DNA from: Fictibacillus sp. FJAT-27399
GTDB lineage: Bacteria; Bacillota; Bacilli; Bacillales; Fictibacillaceae
Reading direction: 5' to 3'
Length of the DNA stretch: 64,000 bases
NCBI RefSeq assembly: GCF_001510655.1
Contig: NZ_LMVC01000002.1
Location: 1,464,759-1,528,758 of the forward strand
Position 1 is the first letter of the stretch; the number at the start of each line of letters is the position of its first letter. Below, piece after piece: positions 16,682-26,155 of this stretch. The position numbers and the translations under genes are program-made. Under the pieces are notes generated by a model, which did not search any database, was not told the DNA's origin, and was given only the letters and a program-made list of their open reading frames with translations.

Positions 16682-16712
16682 AAAAAGCGGCAGAACATGA
16701 TATTCTGCCGCT
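16682..16712 (-). terminator. Terminator after the 16745-18092 operon
   Basis: AGCGGCAGAA (16686-16695) pairs perfectly with TTCTGCCGCT (16703-16712), with T's following on the minus strand (plus A's 16682-16686). Confidence 0.8.
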
Positions 16713-16744
16713 ACCCTATTTTTTCATTAAGTTACAAGCGTTCT

Positions 16745-17221
16745 TTAGCTTCCTGCTGCTTTGTTTTGCTCAAGAGCGGCTGGCTTGATCTGGATCTTTC
16801 TTCGGCCATCTTTTTCTTCTGGCACATCCAGCGTTGAAAGATTCCAGTGACTTGGCAGTGCGCCCTCCAGCTCTTTTACATCTTCCGCATTGATTTTCAG
16901 TGAAACAACTCCTTCTTCACTGACATCAAATTCATGGCCATCCTTTAAACCAAAGCGTATCTTCAAATAGTTCCTCAATCCATTGATCGTCAGGAATTTA
17001 AATTCGTAGCCATGATAGATCGCTGCTTTTACTTCTTCTTCATGCTGTTCAGCATACGAAAACATGTACTCCCAGTTCAAGTTTTCTCCCGCTGGCCGTA
17101 AGGCTTTCACATCTTTTTCTTTCAGTGCGCGAAACAGTGTTTCGTTATCCAGTCCGGCTGCTCTGGAAAGTTCTATTCTTAGACCAGCAGGAATCGGCAG
17201 CCTGGATATTGTTTTTTTCAA
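16745..17221 (-). CDS. Conserved-looking hypothetical protein
   Basis: 158 residues, soluble, no domain I can name. It has a helical N-terminal half (LPIPAGLRIELSRAAGLDNETLFRALKEK), a middle with YHGYEFKFLTINGLRNYLKIRFGL, and a polar C-terminus ending in Lys/Ala-rich sequence. The start is a TTG preceded by AGGGGGT. It follows the STAS-domain gene by 25 bp and is cotranscribed, so it may work with that stress-signalling protein. The central GLRNYLKIRFGLKDG segment could bind nucleic acid or a partner, but this is speculation. Confidence 0.7.
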   Translation of the reverse strand: MKKTISRLPIPAGLRIELSRAAGLDNETLFRALKEKDVKALRPAGENLNWEYMFSYAEQHEEEVKAAIYHGYEFKFLTINGLRNYLKIRFGLKDGHEFDVSEEGVVSLKINAEDVKELEGALPSHWNLSTLDVPEEKDGRRKIQIKPAALEQNKAAGS

Positions 17222-17246
17222 TGTGATACCCCCTACTAGAAATAAT

Positions 17247-18092
17247 TTATGAATGCAGACCGTCTTTAAAATATTCGGCTAACGTTTGCTGAAGCGTACC
17301 TTTAGTTGCCGCGTGCTCATCAAACGAAACATCCAAATGAATCATTTTCCTGACGAGTTCCGCACGCAGACCCGTAATGACCGCCTCACATCCCATCAAT
17401 GAAACGCCGCTCAGTACTCTTTGAAAATGGTGGATCACATCAATATCCATATCTGTAATGGCTGATAGATCCATAATTAACGTTCGTATTTTTAAATTCG
17501 AAATGTCCGTTAATACTTTTTCTTCAATGGTATGCACACGGTATACATCAATAACCCCGATTAAAGGAAGAACCGCTATATGAGGATTGATCGGTATAAT
17601 AGGAACCGATAAATGCTCAACCATTTTTCGCTGAGCGTTGATTAATTCATCTTTATAAGCCGAATAGCTTATGAAAAAACTATTAAGAAATTTATCGATG
17701 CCGTCATTGATCCGCTTCTCCATCTGAAAAAACGTTTCTCTATAGTCTGAAATGCTGAGTCCATATGTGTTCTGTTGATCATATTCAAACAGATAGTGCC
17801 ACAGCGTCCTTCTAATTGCATGTACCCACTCCAGTTTAAGAGTAAGGGTTAAAGAATGCTTTGCCCAAGCCACCCCCTCTTGCTGAGCAAAGGAAGTAAG
17901 TTCAGTTTCTTTCCTTTCCACGACATACGTTACCAGCTTCTCAGCGTTTTTCAAAAGATCAATATTTCCTGATTGTAAAATATCATTTATTTTCGCTGCG
18001 ACTTCTACAGCCTCGGATAACAGCTTATTTTGAAAGTCTTCTCTGTGCAGGATGATAAAGTCAGTAATCTTCTTTTGCTCATACTGTTCCAT
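17247..18092 (-). CDS. RsbR-type STAS-domain co-antagonist paralogue
   Basis: 281 residues from the ATG at 18092, chosen because AAGGAG stands 9 bp upstream; a longer frame begins at 18137. The N-terminal ~150 residues are helical (non-haem globin-like sensor in RsbR proteins) and the C-terminal ~115 residues are a STAS domain: HIAVLPLIGVIDVYR, LIMDLSAITDMDIDVI, GCEAVITGLRAELV. RsbR proteins form stressosomes with RsbS and RsbT to control sigma-B. By hand alignment to remembered RsbR sequences, both threonines phosphorylated by RsbT are replaced (Val in IDVY, Ile in MDID), so this paralogue may not be a normal RsbT substrate. Confidence 0.8.
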   Translation of the reverse strand: MEQYEQKKITDFIILHREDFQNKLLSEAVEVAAKINDILQSGNIDLLKNAEKLVTYVVERKETELTSFAQQEGVAWAKHSLTLTLKLEWVHAIRRTLWHYLFEYDQQNTYGLSISDYRETFFQMEKRINDGIDKFLNSFFISYSAYKDELINAQRKMVEHLSVPIIPINPHIAVLPLIGVIDVYRVHTIEEKVLTDISNLKIRTLIMDLSAITDMDIDVIHHFQRVLSGVSLMGCEAVITGLRAELVRKMIHLDVSFDEHAATKGTLQQTLAEYFKDGLHS

Positions 18093-18224
18093 TAGTATTT
18101 TCTCCTTCCAAGGATAAGAAATGTTCTCTTTTCTCATTCTTGTAATATAAAAGTATTCCCTTTATTTTTGGGGCATCCTTGCAAAAATTGTCTAAACGAA
18201 GAGGTGTCGCCTAAACATTTAAAA

Positions 18225-18267
18225 AGCTGGTCCGGCTTGTCGTTTTTGCCTGTGCGGAACCAGCTCT
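18225..18267 (-). terminator. Terminator of the dpp-peptidase operon
   Basis: AGCTGGTCCG (18225-18234) pairs with CGGAACCAGCT (18254-18264, one bulge); T's follow on the minus strand. It lies just after the M20 gene stop at 18278, closing the long leftward operon. Confidence 0.6.
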
Positions 18268-18277
18268 CGTTCTCTTT

Positions 18278-19483
18278 CTATTTTGTTACAGCAGCCTCTT
18301 CTTTCTTTGCTGCTTCCTTCAAAAAGGTCAATGATGCAGCTCCCAATGTATTGGCCGCAACGAGCATGGCTCTTTCATCAATGTTAAATTTCGGGTGATG
18401 ATGAGGGTACGTTTCACTCTTGCTTTCATCCTGTGCACCTGTATAGAAGAACGTTCCCTTCACATGCTCCAGAAAATAGGCGAAGTCCTCGCCGCCCATT
18501 TGCGGCTCACCTTCAACAACCTTTGTAACGCCAGGAACATCCTTTGCAATCCTTGCTATAAAATCAGTTTCTTCTTTATGGTTGACGACTGGTGGATATC
18601 CGCGCTTGTAGGACAGGCTATAGCCCGCATCAGCAGACATGCACGTTCCTTTCACAACTCGTTCAATTTCCCGCTCCATCAATGCCCTGACATCTTCTTT
18701 AAACGTACGGACAGTGCCTGTAATTTTAGCTGTATCCGCAATAACGTTAAAGGCGTTGATCGCTTCAAAAGTGCCAACTGACAGGACGGCTGCCTCCAGC
18801 GGATTGACACGGCGGCTGACAAGCTGCTGCAGGTTCATAACAAGCTGTGAACCTATTACCACCGCATCTTTTGTAAGGTGAGGCTGTGCACCGTGGCCTC
18901 CTTTTCCTTGGATAACAATATCAAACTTATCGGCCGCTGCCATAAAAGGACCTATCCGGTGTTCAATGCAGCCGAACGGTGCAACCGCCCAAAGATGGGT
19001 GCCAAAAATAACGTCTACGCCATCCAGGCAACCATCCTCAATCATGGCAATCGCCCCTCCAGGAGCAAGTTCTTCCGCATGCTGATGGATAAAAACGATC
19101 GTTCCTTCGAGCTCATCCTTCAGGCTGTTCAGCACTTTAGCCAGGACAAGCAATGTGGCAGTATGACCGTCATGTCCGCAGGCATGCATGACACCATCGA
19201 CTTTCGATTTGTATTCCACATCATTTTCTTCTTGAATCGGCAGTGCATCAAAATCCGCACGAAGAGCTACCGTTTTGCCAGGCTTGCCGCCGCGAAGCAC
19301 AGCAACGATTCCTCTTCCCCCGACATTTCTGCGTACTTCGTGTCCCAACGCTTCATGATAGGCTGCGATATATTTCGGTGTTTCTACTTCCTCAAACGAA
19401 AGCTCGGGATTTTCATGCAGATGCCGGCGGATCTTCACCATTTCTGGATACAATTCTTTTAATCGGTCATATAATTTTTCCAC
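18278..19483 (-). CDS. M20-family amidohydrolase (N-acyl amino acid hydrolase type)
   Basis: 401 residues. Metal-site motifs include RRHLHENPELSFEE, RADFDALPI, MHACGHDGHTA and MGGEDFAYFL, placing it in the M20D subfamily (aminoacylase, IAA-amino acid hydrolase). It likely deacylates N-acyl amino acids or dipeptide derivatives in the cytosol. The start is GTG with GGGAG upstream and overlaps the end of the pyroglutamyl peptidase gene by 25 bp. As the last gene of the dpp operon it fits final breakdown of imported peptides. The exact substrate is not readable. Confidence 0.88.
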   Translation of the reverse strand: MEKLYDRLKELYPEMVKIRRHLHENPELSFEEVETPKYIAAYHEALGHEVRRNVGGRGIVAVLRGGKPGKTVALRADFDALPIQEENDVEYKSKVDGVMHACGHDGHTATLLVLAKVLNSLKDELEGTIVFIHQHAEELAPGGAIAMIEDGCLDGVDVIFGTHLWAVAPFGCIEHRIGPFMAAADKFDIVIQGKGGHGAQPHLTKDAVVIGSQLVMNLQQLVSRRVNPLEAAVLSVGTFEAINAFNVIADTAKITGTVRTFKEDVRALMEREIERVVKGTCMSADAGYSLSYKRGYPPVVNHKEETDFIARIAKDVPGVTKVVEGEPQMGGEDFAYFLEHVKGTFFYTGAQDESKSETYPHHHPKFNIDERAMLVAANTLGAASLTFLKEAAKKEEAAVTK

Positions 19484-20109
19484 TTCTGCTCATCTCCCGT
19501 TATTTTTTTATCCAGTGAATCAATCACGACTTCAATAGCGTTCAGCAGTGTTTCCTTTGGCCATCCGGAAATGGACCGGTCGTTCACAGCCAGCTCATAG
19601 GACGGAGGAACATGAATGAAGCCAGCAGGTATATCGAGTTTTGATTTTTCCAAGTGATGCAGCATACTGTACATGACATTATTACAAAGGTAGGCACCTG
19701 CAGTATTCGATAGTTCTGCAGGAATACCTCTTTTATTTAAAATTTTCGCAAATTTTCTGACGGGAAGAGTCGAAAAAATGGCCGCTGGTCCTCCATCGAT
19801 AATCGGCATGTCAGACATCTCTTCTCCGCTATTATCGATTGGCCCGTCATTCACATTGATGGCCACCCGCTCAGGGGTAATCCGATTGCGGCCAGCGGCC
19901 AGCCCGAGCATGATAACCGCATCGGGCTGCAGTTCTTCATAATGGGAAATCAGCTCGTTAGCAGACCTTCCGTACTCCACAGGGAGCACCCGCCCTTTTA
20001 CCTCATATCCTCCAATGACTTTGCCGTTTAGCTCGGTTGCAATAAATTCTGTCGGATTAAAAGGATGATCCAGGAATGGCTCAAACCCGGTCAGCAGCAG
20101 CGTTTTCAA
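19459..20109 (-). CDS. pcp: Pyroglutamyl peptidase I
   Basis: Cysteine peptidase (C15) removing N-terminal pyroglutamate. The catalytic residues are visible in their motifs: Glu in PERVAINVND, Cys in SNTAGAYLCNNVMY and His in GFIHVPPS, with TGFEPFLDHPFNPTE at the N-terminus. A TTG start at 20109 is preferred over an ATG at 20154: it follows a G-rich Shine-Dalgarno, gives the standard KTLLLTGFEPF start and a 216-residue protein, and overlaps the S9 peptidase gene by 29 bp. Position in the dpp operon suits trimming of imported peptides. Confidence 0.9.
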   Translation of the reverse strand: MKTLLLTGFEPFLDHPFNPTEFIATELNGKVIGGYEVKGRVLPVEYGRSANELISHYEELQPDAVIMLGLAAGRNRITPERVAINVNDGPIDNSGEEMSDMPIIDGGPAAIFSTLPVRKFAKILNKRGIPAELSNTAGAYLCNNVMYSMLHHLEKSKLDIPAGFIHVPPSYELAVNDRSISGWPKETLLNAIEVVIDSLDKKITGDEQKWKNYMTD

Positions 20110-22087
20110 GAATCGCCCCCCCCTTATTCTCAAGCTCTTCCAGCTGTTGGTCAAACCAGCTCACGATATACTGAAGCCGCGCAACCCTTAACCCAGGATC
20201 GCCATTTCGTGAAAGGTTATGATCAGCCTTTGGAAAACGGACAAACTTCACCTTTTTGTCCTGCTGTTTTAAAGCGATAAACAGCTGTTCTGCCTGCTCG
20301 ATCGGGCAGCGGTAATCCTCTTCGCCATGCAGGATGAGAAGCGGCGTATCCATCCTGCTGCTCAGCCGCAAGGGCGAGTGCTGCCACAGTTTTTCAGGGT
20401 CCTCAAAAAGATGGTACCCGACCTCCCATTTCGTAAAATAAAATCCAATATCGCTGACTCCGTAAAAACTCAGCCAGTTGGAGATGGACCGCTGGGTAAC
20501 AGCAGCTTTAAACCGGGATGTGCGGCCGATGATCCAGTTCGTCATAAAGCCTCCGTAGCTTCCTCCAGTAACGACAAGCTGTTCCATATCCACAAAATCA
20601 TAATGTGATAAAACATAATCTACAGCAGCCATCAGATCACGGTAATCTCCGCCGCCGTAATCCCCCATGCATGCTTTGACAAACTGCTGGCCGTAGCCGT
20701 AGCTGCCGCGCGGATTGCTGTAAAGGACCACATAGCCGGATGCTGCCAGCATCTGCAGCTCATGGAAGAACGTATTGCCGTACATCCCATGCGGGCCGCC
20801 ATGGATTTCCAGCACGAGGGGGTATTTTTTTCCTTCTTCAAATCCGGGAGGCTTCAAAAGCCAGCTCTGAACCGAATTGCCTTCATCATTTGTAAATCTG
20901 AATTCCTCTGGATGTGATAGAACGATTTCGGATAGTACCTCACTGTTTACATCCGTCAGCCTTACTTCTTCGGCTAAATTGGACAGAGAAGCATAAAATA
21001 AATCCCCCGGGATGACCGGTGAGCTTGCAGCAAAGATTGCATAGTCATTTTCTGAATCAACCGCGCACCCATACAGATGACAGTCTTGATTTGTGATCTG
21101 CGAAACCACTCCTTCAAGCGTGGCATAGTGCAGCGAAGAGTTTCCGTTTAAAGTGGCGATAAAATAAAGTCCCTTCCTATCCTTTGACCAGGCAGCCTTT
21201 GGTGCTGCGTGTCCGTAGTGCATATCGCCGATCACAGCGTCACCGGCATGTTCATCAAAATTCTTGGTCAAACATATCGTTACGCTGCTATCCAGATGTA
21301 CAGCATGCAAATTACCGAGGGTCGCGCTGCCATGCTCAAATGTTTGGCCGAAATAGGCCAGGTATTCGCCATCTGCTGACCATACCGGATCAGTAAATGC
21401 TCCGGTTCCATGGCTGACGATTTTTTCTTCCCCTCCCAGCTGCTGGATCACCAGATCAGATGCATAAGAAACCGTATCTTCATTTGCCCTGCTCTTACTG
21501 TAAGCAATCTTATCGCCGTCTGGTGACCAAGCCGCACCAAAATGGTCGTTCAGCCCTGATGTCAGCTTTGTTTCGTTTCTTGTCTCCCTATCGATAAGAA
21601 AGAGCTGAGAATACTCGCCTTTCAGCATGCCTCTTCCGTCTGCTTTGTACTGAAGCTCAGTTACTTCCAGCGGCCGCAGCCTGTTCACTCCATCCGTCTC
21701 TTTCTTCACGGTAATCGCCGCAAGCAAAGACTTTCCATCTGGAGACCAAACCGGGCTAGAAGCACTGCCCTCATTTGAAGTCAGCTGTTCGGCTTCCCCG
21801 CCTTCTGCAGAAATCAGCCAAATCTGGTTCTTGCCGCTTCGGTCTGAAACAAATGATAGCAGCTTACCGTCAGGCGACCATCTTGGACTGGTATCATTGT
21901 GGCTTCCTCTCGTCCATTGAACAGTAGCCCCTGAACTCAATGTGCAAATATAAAGATGAGATTCATAGTTTTTATCTTTATTGATCCTTTTTACGGTATA
22001 GGCAACCTTTTCCCCGTCCGGAGACACTTGAGGGTCGCTTACAAATTTGAGCCTGTATAAATCTTCTGCACTTATTCCCGGTAACAT
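20081..22087 (-). CDS. S9C prolyl-oligopeptidase family peptidase (YuxL-like)
   Basis: 668 residues. An N-terminal beta-propeller (to about residue 400) carries repeated WSPDGK and WSADGEY blades, and the C-terminal alpha/beta hydrolase domain has HGGPHGMYG, the nucleophile in GGSYGG, and Asp/His in HGEEDYRCP and FPKADHNLS. The family includes acylaminoacyl peptidases that release N-blocked residues or cut short peptides. No signal peptide, so cytoplasmic. It sits in the dpp operon and likely hydrolyses imported oligopeptides. Confidence 0.9.
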   Translation of the reverse strand: MLPGISAEDLYRLKFVSDPQVSPDGEKVAYTVKRINKDKNYESHLYICTLSSGATVQWTRGSHNDTSPRWSPDGKLLSFVSDRSGKNQIWLISAEGGEAEQLTSNEGSASSPVWSPDGKSLLAAITVKKETDGVNRLRPLEVTELQYKADGRGMLKGEYSQLFLIDRETRNETKLTSGLNDHFGAAWSPDGDKIAYSKSRANEDTVSYASDLVIQQLGGEEKIVSHGTGAFTDPVWSADGEYLAYFGQTFEHGSATLGNLHAVHLDSSVTICLTKNFDEHAGDAVIGDMHYGHAAPKAAWSKDRKGLYFIATLNGNSSLHYATLEGVVSQITNQDCHLYGCAVDSENDYAIFAASSPVIPGDLFYASLSNLAEEVRLTDVNSEVLSEIVLSHPEEFRFTNDEGNSVQSWLLKPPGFEEGKKYPLVLEIHGGPHGMYGNTFFHELQMLAASGYVVLYSNPRGSYGYGQQFVKACMGDYGGGDYRDLMAAVDYVLSHYDFVDMEQLVVTGGSYGGFMTNWIIGRTSRFKAAVTQRSISNWLSFYGVSDIGFYFTKWEVGYHLFEDPEKLWQHSPLRLSSRMDTPLLILHGEEDYRCPIEQAEQLFIALKQQDKKVKFVRFPKADHNLSRNGDPGLRVARLQYIVSWFDQQLEELENKGGAILENAAADRV

Positions 22088-22114
22088 GTGAGTTTCCTTC
22101 TTTCTATTAAAATG

Positions 22115-22468
22115 CTAATAAACTAAGATTAACAGTAGAATAGAGCAAACACTTAATCCCGTGCCAATACCTAATAAGAAGATTGCCGGATTTGACAACG
22201 TCCTCTCTTTTATTGAAGCTGCCATTTCTTTCTCTGCTGCACTCACCGCATAGTGTTTGCGGAAAAACACTGGGTTAGCTGCTCTGACTACTTTTGTCAG
22301 CGGATGTAGAAAACCTGTTCCTGATATGATTGCGCCTACACCGCCCACTAGAAATAATAGCCCCAGTAAAAATGATTGATTTATAGCTTCTATACCTTTT
22401 ATATCAAACAGAAGCATGTATGCCTTCCAGGCTCCTGCAGATAAAAGTCCCGCAGCTAAAAACCTCAT
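22115..22468 (-). CDS. Small membrane protein, DUF3899-like
   Basis: 117 residues from the ATG at 22468, chosen for the GGAGGTG 8 bp upstream; a longer frame starts at 22531. It has an N-terminal helix, a second hydrophobic segment around LLGLLFLVGGVGAIISGTGF, a polar loop with FFRKHYAVSAAEKEMAASIKER, and a C-terminal helix (IFLLGIGTGLSVCSILLLILVY, split GIGTGLSVCSILLL). This resembles DUF3899, but I recall the family only loosely. It is embedded between dppE and the S9 peptidase, cotranscribed, with no assigned role. Confidence 0.6.
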   Translation of the reverse strand: MRFLAAGLLSAGAWKAYMLLFDIKGIEAINQSFLLGLLFLVGGVGAIISGTGFLHPLTKVVRAANPVFFRKHYAVSAAEKEMAASIKERTLSNPAIFLLGIGTGLSVCSILLLILVY

Positions 22469-22536
22469 GTATAAACACCTCCATCGAAGCAAAAGAGGAG
22501 GAGTCTGCCAATGGGGCAGACTGTCCTCCATTCTGT

Positions 22537-24159
22537 TTATTCAGACACTTTTTCTGCCCAACGGACATACGGATAACGGTTAATTGGATAGACAATTCCT
22601 TTAAACTTATTGGAAGTTAAATAGTTATTAGAGTAATAGTATACCGGAAGAAAAGGAAGGTCTTTCATAAGTTCATCTTCTGCCTGATGAAGCAGTTCCA
22701 TTCGTTTTCCTTCATTCTGTTCTGTTTTGGATTGTGCGAGAAGCTGATCATATTTTGGATTGACCCAGTTTGTTCTGTTGTTCGGGCTGTCTCCTAGATA
22801 GTAATCAAGAATTGGTGTCGGATCCACGTAGATGCCGATCCAACCCATACGCGCCATCTGGAAGTTCTTTTGTTTTGTAGTGTCCAAGTATGTTTTCCAT
22901 TCCTGGTTTGTTAATTTCACATCGACGCCCAAGTTCTTTTTCAGCATTTCCTGAACTGCTTCGGCAATCTTCTTATGGCTTTCGAGGGTGTTGTAGGTCA
23001 GCTCAGTTTCAGGGAACTTGCTCCATCCTTCTTCCTTCATCGCTTCTTTTATCAGCTGTTTCGCCTTTTTCACATCTTCTTTAAAATACTGCTCTTTTTC
23101 TTTTCTAAAGTCTTTGCCGTTTACTTCTGCTCCATATGGCACAAAGCCCATAGCCGGTTTTTCTCCAGCTTGCGTGATCTTGTCTGTAATCATTTTTCTG
23201 TCGATCGCCAGGTTGAAGGCTTCACGCACTTTTTGGTTGTTAAATGGTTCTTTGTCGATATTGAACATGTACATGTACGTTCCGAAATAAGGTGTTACTT
23301 TGTACTCCTTATTATCTTTTTCCTGTGCGATCACATCGGATGGAAGGGTTTGAATCAGGTCGAGTTCACCTGATTTGTACATTTGATAATAGGTTGTGGC
23401 ATCATTCACCATCTTCCACGTCACCTTTTCCATCTTCACATCGTCTTTTCCATAATAATTCTTGTTCTTCTCAATGACTACGGATCGGTTATGCTTCCAT
23501 TCTGTTAGTTTGTAAGGTCCGTTGCTCACATAATCTTTTGCTTCTCCTGCCCAGTTTTTATTTCCTTCCGCTGAATCTTTTTTCACAGGGTAATACACCC
23601 AGAAAGAAAGAAGCTTTTCAAGGAATCCAGTTGGTGCCGCGAGCTCAACCTTGAGGGTCTTGTCGTCTAGAGCTTTTACCCCTACATCATCCACAGAGCC
23701 TTTGCCCTTGTTATACGCTTCAGCTCCTTTTATGTAATACATATAAAAAGCAAAAGAGCTACCTGTTTTAGGATTCAGCACATGCTTCCACGCGTATTCA
23801 AAATCACCGGCAGTTACAGGATCTCCATCAGACCACTTCGCATCATCACGGAGTTTGAAAGTATAGACTTTTTTATCGGATGATACTTTTACGTCCTTCG
23901 CCAGGCCTTTGACCGAATCACCGCTTTTGTTTTTCATGTACAGCCCTTCGTATAAATGATCAAGAATCCACCCGGAAGTCGTATCTGTCGCAAGTGCAGG
24001 ATCAAGAGAAGGCGGCTCACTCAGAGCGTTTAACGTGATTTCCTGCTTCACGCCTTCAGTAGATGAGGTTTTGCTTCCGCCAGAGCAGGCAGAGAGCACT
24101 GACATAACAAGCATAAAAACCAGCAGACCAGTAAACCGCTTTTTCAATGTTTTCGTCAT
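22537..24159 (-). CDS. dppE: Peptide ABC transporter substrate-binding lipoprotein (DppE/OppA type)
   Basis: 540 residues. The signal peptide ends in a lipobox (VLSAC, Cys at about residue 25), so it is lipid-anchored outside the membrane. Family-5 solute-binding features include LDPALATDTTSGWILDHLYEGL, DAKWSDGDPVTAGDFEYAWKHVL and REAFNLAIDRKMI. It captures dipeptides or oligopeptides for DppBC. Unlike B. subtilis dppABCDE, the second ATPase is encoded between dppD and dppE. GGGGGT precedes the ATG. Confidence 0.92.
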   Translation of the reverse strand: MTKTLKKRFTGLLVFMLVMSVLSACSGGSKTSSTEGVKQEITLNALSEPPSLDPALATDTTSGWILDHLYEGLYMKNKSGDSVKGLAKDVKVSSDKKVYTFKLRDDAKWSDGDPVTAGDFEYAWKHVLNPKTGSSFAFYMYYIKGAEAYNKGKGSVDDVGVKALDDKTLKVELAAPTGFLEKLLSFWVYYPVKKDSAEGNKNWAGEAKDYVSNGPYKLTEWKHNRSVVIEKNKNYYGKDDVKMEKVTWKMVNDATTYYQMYKSGELDLIQTLPSDVIAQEKDNKEYKVTPYFGTYMYMFNIDKEPFNNQKVREAFNLAIDRKMITDKITQAGEKPAMGFVPYGAEVNGKDFRKEKEQYFKEDVKKAKQLIKEAMKEEGWSKFPETELTYNTLESHKKIAEAVQEMLKKNLGVDVKLTNQEWKTYLDTTKQKNFQMARMGWIGIYVDPTPILDYYLGDSPNNRTNWVNPKYDQLLAQSKTEQNEGKRMELLHQAEDELMKDLPFLPVYYYSNNYLTSNKFKGIVYPINRYPYVRWAEKVSE

Positions 24160-24178
24160 AATCCTATACCCCCATTTT

Positions 24179-25129
24179 TTAGTATAAATGACAAGCTGTC
24201 CAATGCTTTGGCCTTACTTCCTTCCATTCCGGGACCGCACTCGCGCATACATCCATCACATGCAGGCAGCGGGTCCTGAACCGGCATCCGGATGGAGGAG
24301 AGATTGGGCTTGGCGGGTCGCCTTTTAAAATAATTCTTTCCCTTCTCGATCCTTTTGCTGTTGAAGGTACAGGAATCGCCGAGAGGAGCGCCTGTGTATA
24401 AGGGTGCAGCGGCTCACTGAATAAGTCACCGCTGTCCGCCAGTTCCATAAAGCCGCCCAGGTACATCACGCCGATCCTGTCGCTGATATGCTTCACCATT
24501 CCAAGATCATGAGCTATAAAGAGAAAGGTAAGCCCCATGTCGCGCTGCAAATCTTCCATCAGATTAACGACCTGGGCCTGAATGGATACATCAAGAGCGG
24601 AGATTGGCTCATCAGCTACAATAAATTTTGGTTCTACCGCTAATGCCCGGGCAATTCCTATACGCTGGCGCTGCCCGCCGCTGAATTCGTGCGGGTAACG
24701 TTTCGCATGATCAGCCTGGAGCCCAACCCTCTCAAGGAGGCTGTAGATGCGCTCCATCCGTTCCTTCCCTGACGCAAGCCGGTGGGCGTCAATCCCTTCA
24801 CCGATAATGTCGCCCACCTCCATTCTTGGATTGAGGGAAGCATGAGGATCCTGAAAGATCATTTGGACAATACGGTTGTAGTTCTTCTTTTCCCTTTTGT
24901 TTAGATGCCGGACGTCCTTTCCTTCAAAGAGTATCCTTCCGCCTGTCGCTTCATTGAGGCCGACAATCGTTCTTCCGAGCGTTGATTTCCCGCTTCCGCT
25001 TTCCCCGACAAGACCCAGTGTCTCTCCCTTTTTCACAGAAAAGGTAACTTCATCTACCGCTTTTAACGACCGTTTTCCGACCATGAAATATTTTTTCAGG
25101 TTTTCCACTTCCAGCATGGCCTGTGTCAT
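24179..25129 (-). CDS. dppF: Peptide ABC transporter ATPase (DppF/YkfD/OppF type)
   Basis: 316 residues. Walker [12 protein letters not shown], signature FSGGQRQRIGIA, Walker B FIVADEPISALDVS, H-loop LFIAHDLGM, and the C-terminal oligopeptide-transporter extension with CRFRTRC, typically bearing a metal cluster-like Cys motif. It pairs with DppD as the ATPase heterodimer. Its start overlaps the dppD stop (4 bp), implying coupling. B. subtilis has YkfD in this role further downstream; here it is inside the dpp cluster. Confidence 0.92.
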   Translation of the reverse strand: MTQAMLEVENLKKYFMVGKRSLKAVDEVTFSVKKGETLGLVGESGSGKSTLGRTIVGLNEATGGRILFEGKDVRHLNKREKKNYNRIVQMIFQDPHASLNPRMEVGDIIGEGIDAHRLASGKERMERIYSLLERVGLQADHAKRYPHEFSGGQRQRIGIARALAVEPKFIVADEPISALDVSIQAQVVNLMEDLQRDMGLTFLFIAHDLGMVKHISDRIGVMYLGGFMELADSGDLFSEPLHPYTQALLSAIPVPSTAKGSRRERIILKGDPPSPISPPSGCRFRTRCLHVMDVCASAVPEWKEVRPKHWTACHLY

Positions 25130-26145
25130 GATTCATCCCTCCCTGCCGCGGCAAACTCGGCCACTTTTGGCGCCCGCGGATCATTCAGCCAGCATCTGGA
25201 ATGATGCCCCCTCTCCGCTTCAAAAGGAGCTGGCATTTCCTCCACACATATTTCCATCGCGTAGTCGCATCTTGCCGCAAACGGACATCCGGGAGGCGGC
25301 GCATATAGATCCGGCGGTGTGCCTTCAATGGGAATCAGCCGTTCTTTTTCCACGGTTTCATAGTTTGGCAGAGAGTTCAGCAGACCAAGGGTATACGGAT
25401 GTTTAGGATTTTCTAAAATATTTTCGGCCGTCCCGCTCTCCACTACAATCCCTGCATACATGACGATTACCTTTTGAGCCATCTCTGCAACTACCCCCAG
25501 GTCATGGGTAATGAGCATAATGGATGTGCCGAACCCCTGCTGGAGGTCCTTCATTAAATCTAAAATTTGAGCCTGGATCGTCACATCAAGTGCGGTCGTA
25601 GGTTCATCAGCAATGAGCAATTTCGGATCACACGCCAGTGCGATGGCGATCAGTACGCGCTGTCTCATGCCGCCGCTTAGCTCATGCGGATACTGTTCAT
25701 AGCGGGCCTCCGGATTCGGAATCCCCACCAGCTTTAACAGTTCAAGTGCCCTGGCTTTCGCTTTTCTTTTGTCCAACTCTTTATGCTTAATAATTCCTTC
25801 CGCAATCTGGGGGCCGATCTTCATCGTCGGATTCAGGGACGTCATTGGATCCTGAAACACCATACTGATTTGTGAGCCTTTCAGCTGCTTCATCTCTTTG
25901 GATGAAAGTTTTAATAGATCTTTTCCTTCAAAAAAAATGGAGCCTTCCTCTATGGTGCATCCCCTTTTGGGAAGGAGTTTCATGATCGCCTGTGCGGTAA
26001 CTGACTTTCCGCATCCGCTCTCTCCGACGACGGCCAAAACCTCGCCTTGCTCAATTTCAAAGCTTACTCCCCTGACTGCCTGAACTTCGCCTCCATGGGA
26101 GCGAAACGAAACTTTTAACTTCTCGACTTCTAATAACTGTCCCAT
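25126..26145 (-). CDS. dppD: Dipeptide ABC transporter ATPase DppD
   Basis: 339 residues from the ATG at 26145, which has AGGAGGGAG just ahead; the frame extends to 26220 but would overlap dppC. Walker [12 protein letters not shown], signature [12 protein letters not shown], Walker [16 protein letters not shown]-loop [10 protein letters not shown], and the C-terminal [14 protein letters not shown] extension typical of Opp/Dpp ATPases. It energises dipeptide import with the 24179 gene product. Confidence 0.93.
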   Translation of the reverse strand: MGQLLEVEKLKVSFRSHGGEVQAVRGVSFEIEQGEVLAVVGESGCGKSVTAQAIMKLLPKRGCTIEEGSIFFEGKDLLKLSSKEMKQLKGSQISMVFQDPMTSLNPTMKIGPQIAEGIIKHKELDKRKAKARALELLKLVGIPNPEARYEQYPHELSGGMRQRVLIAIALACDPKLLIADEPTTALDVTIQAQILDLMKDLQQGFGTSIMLITHDLGVVAEMAQKVIVMYAGIVVESGTAENILENPKHPYTLGLLNSLPNYETVEKERLIPIEGTPPDLYAPPPGCPFAARCDYAMEICVEEMPAPFEAERGHHSRCWLNDPRAPKVAEFAAAGRDES

Positions 26146-26155
26146 CGTCTCCCTC

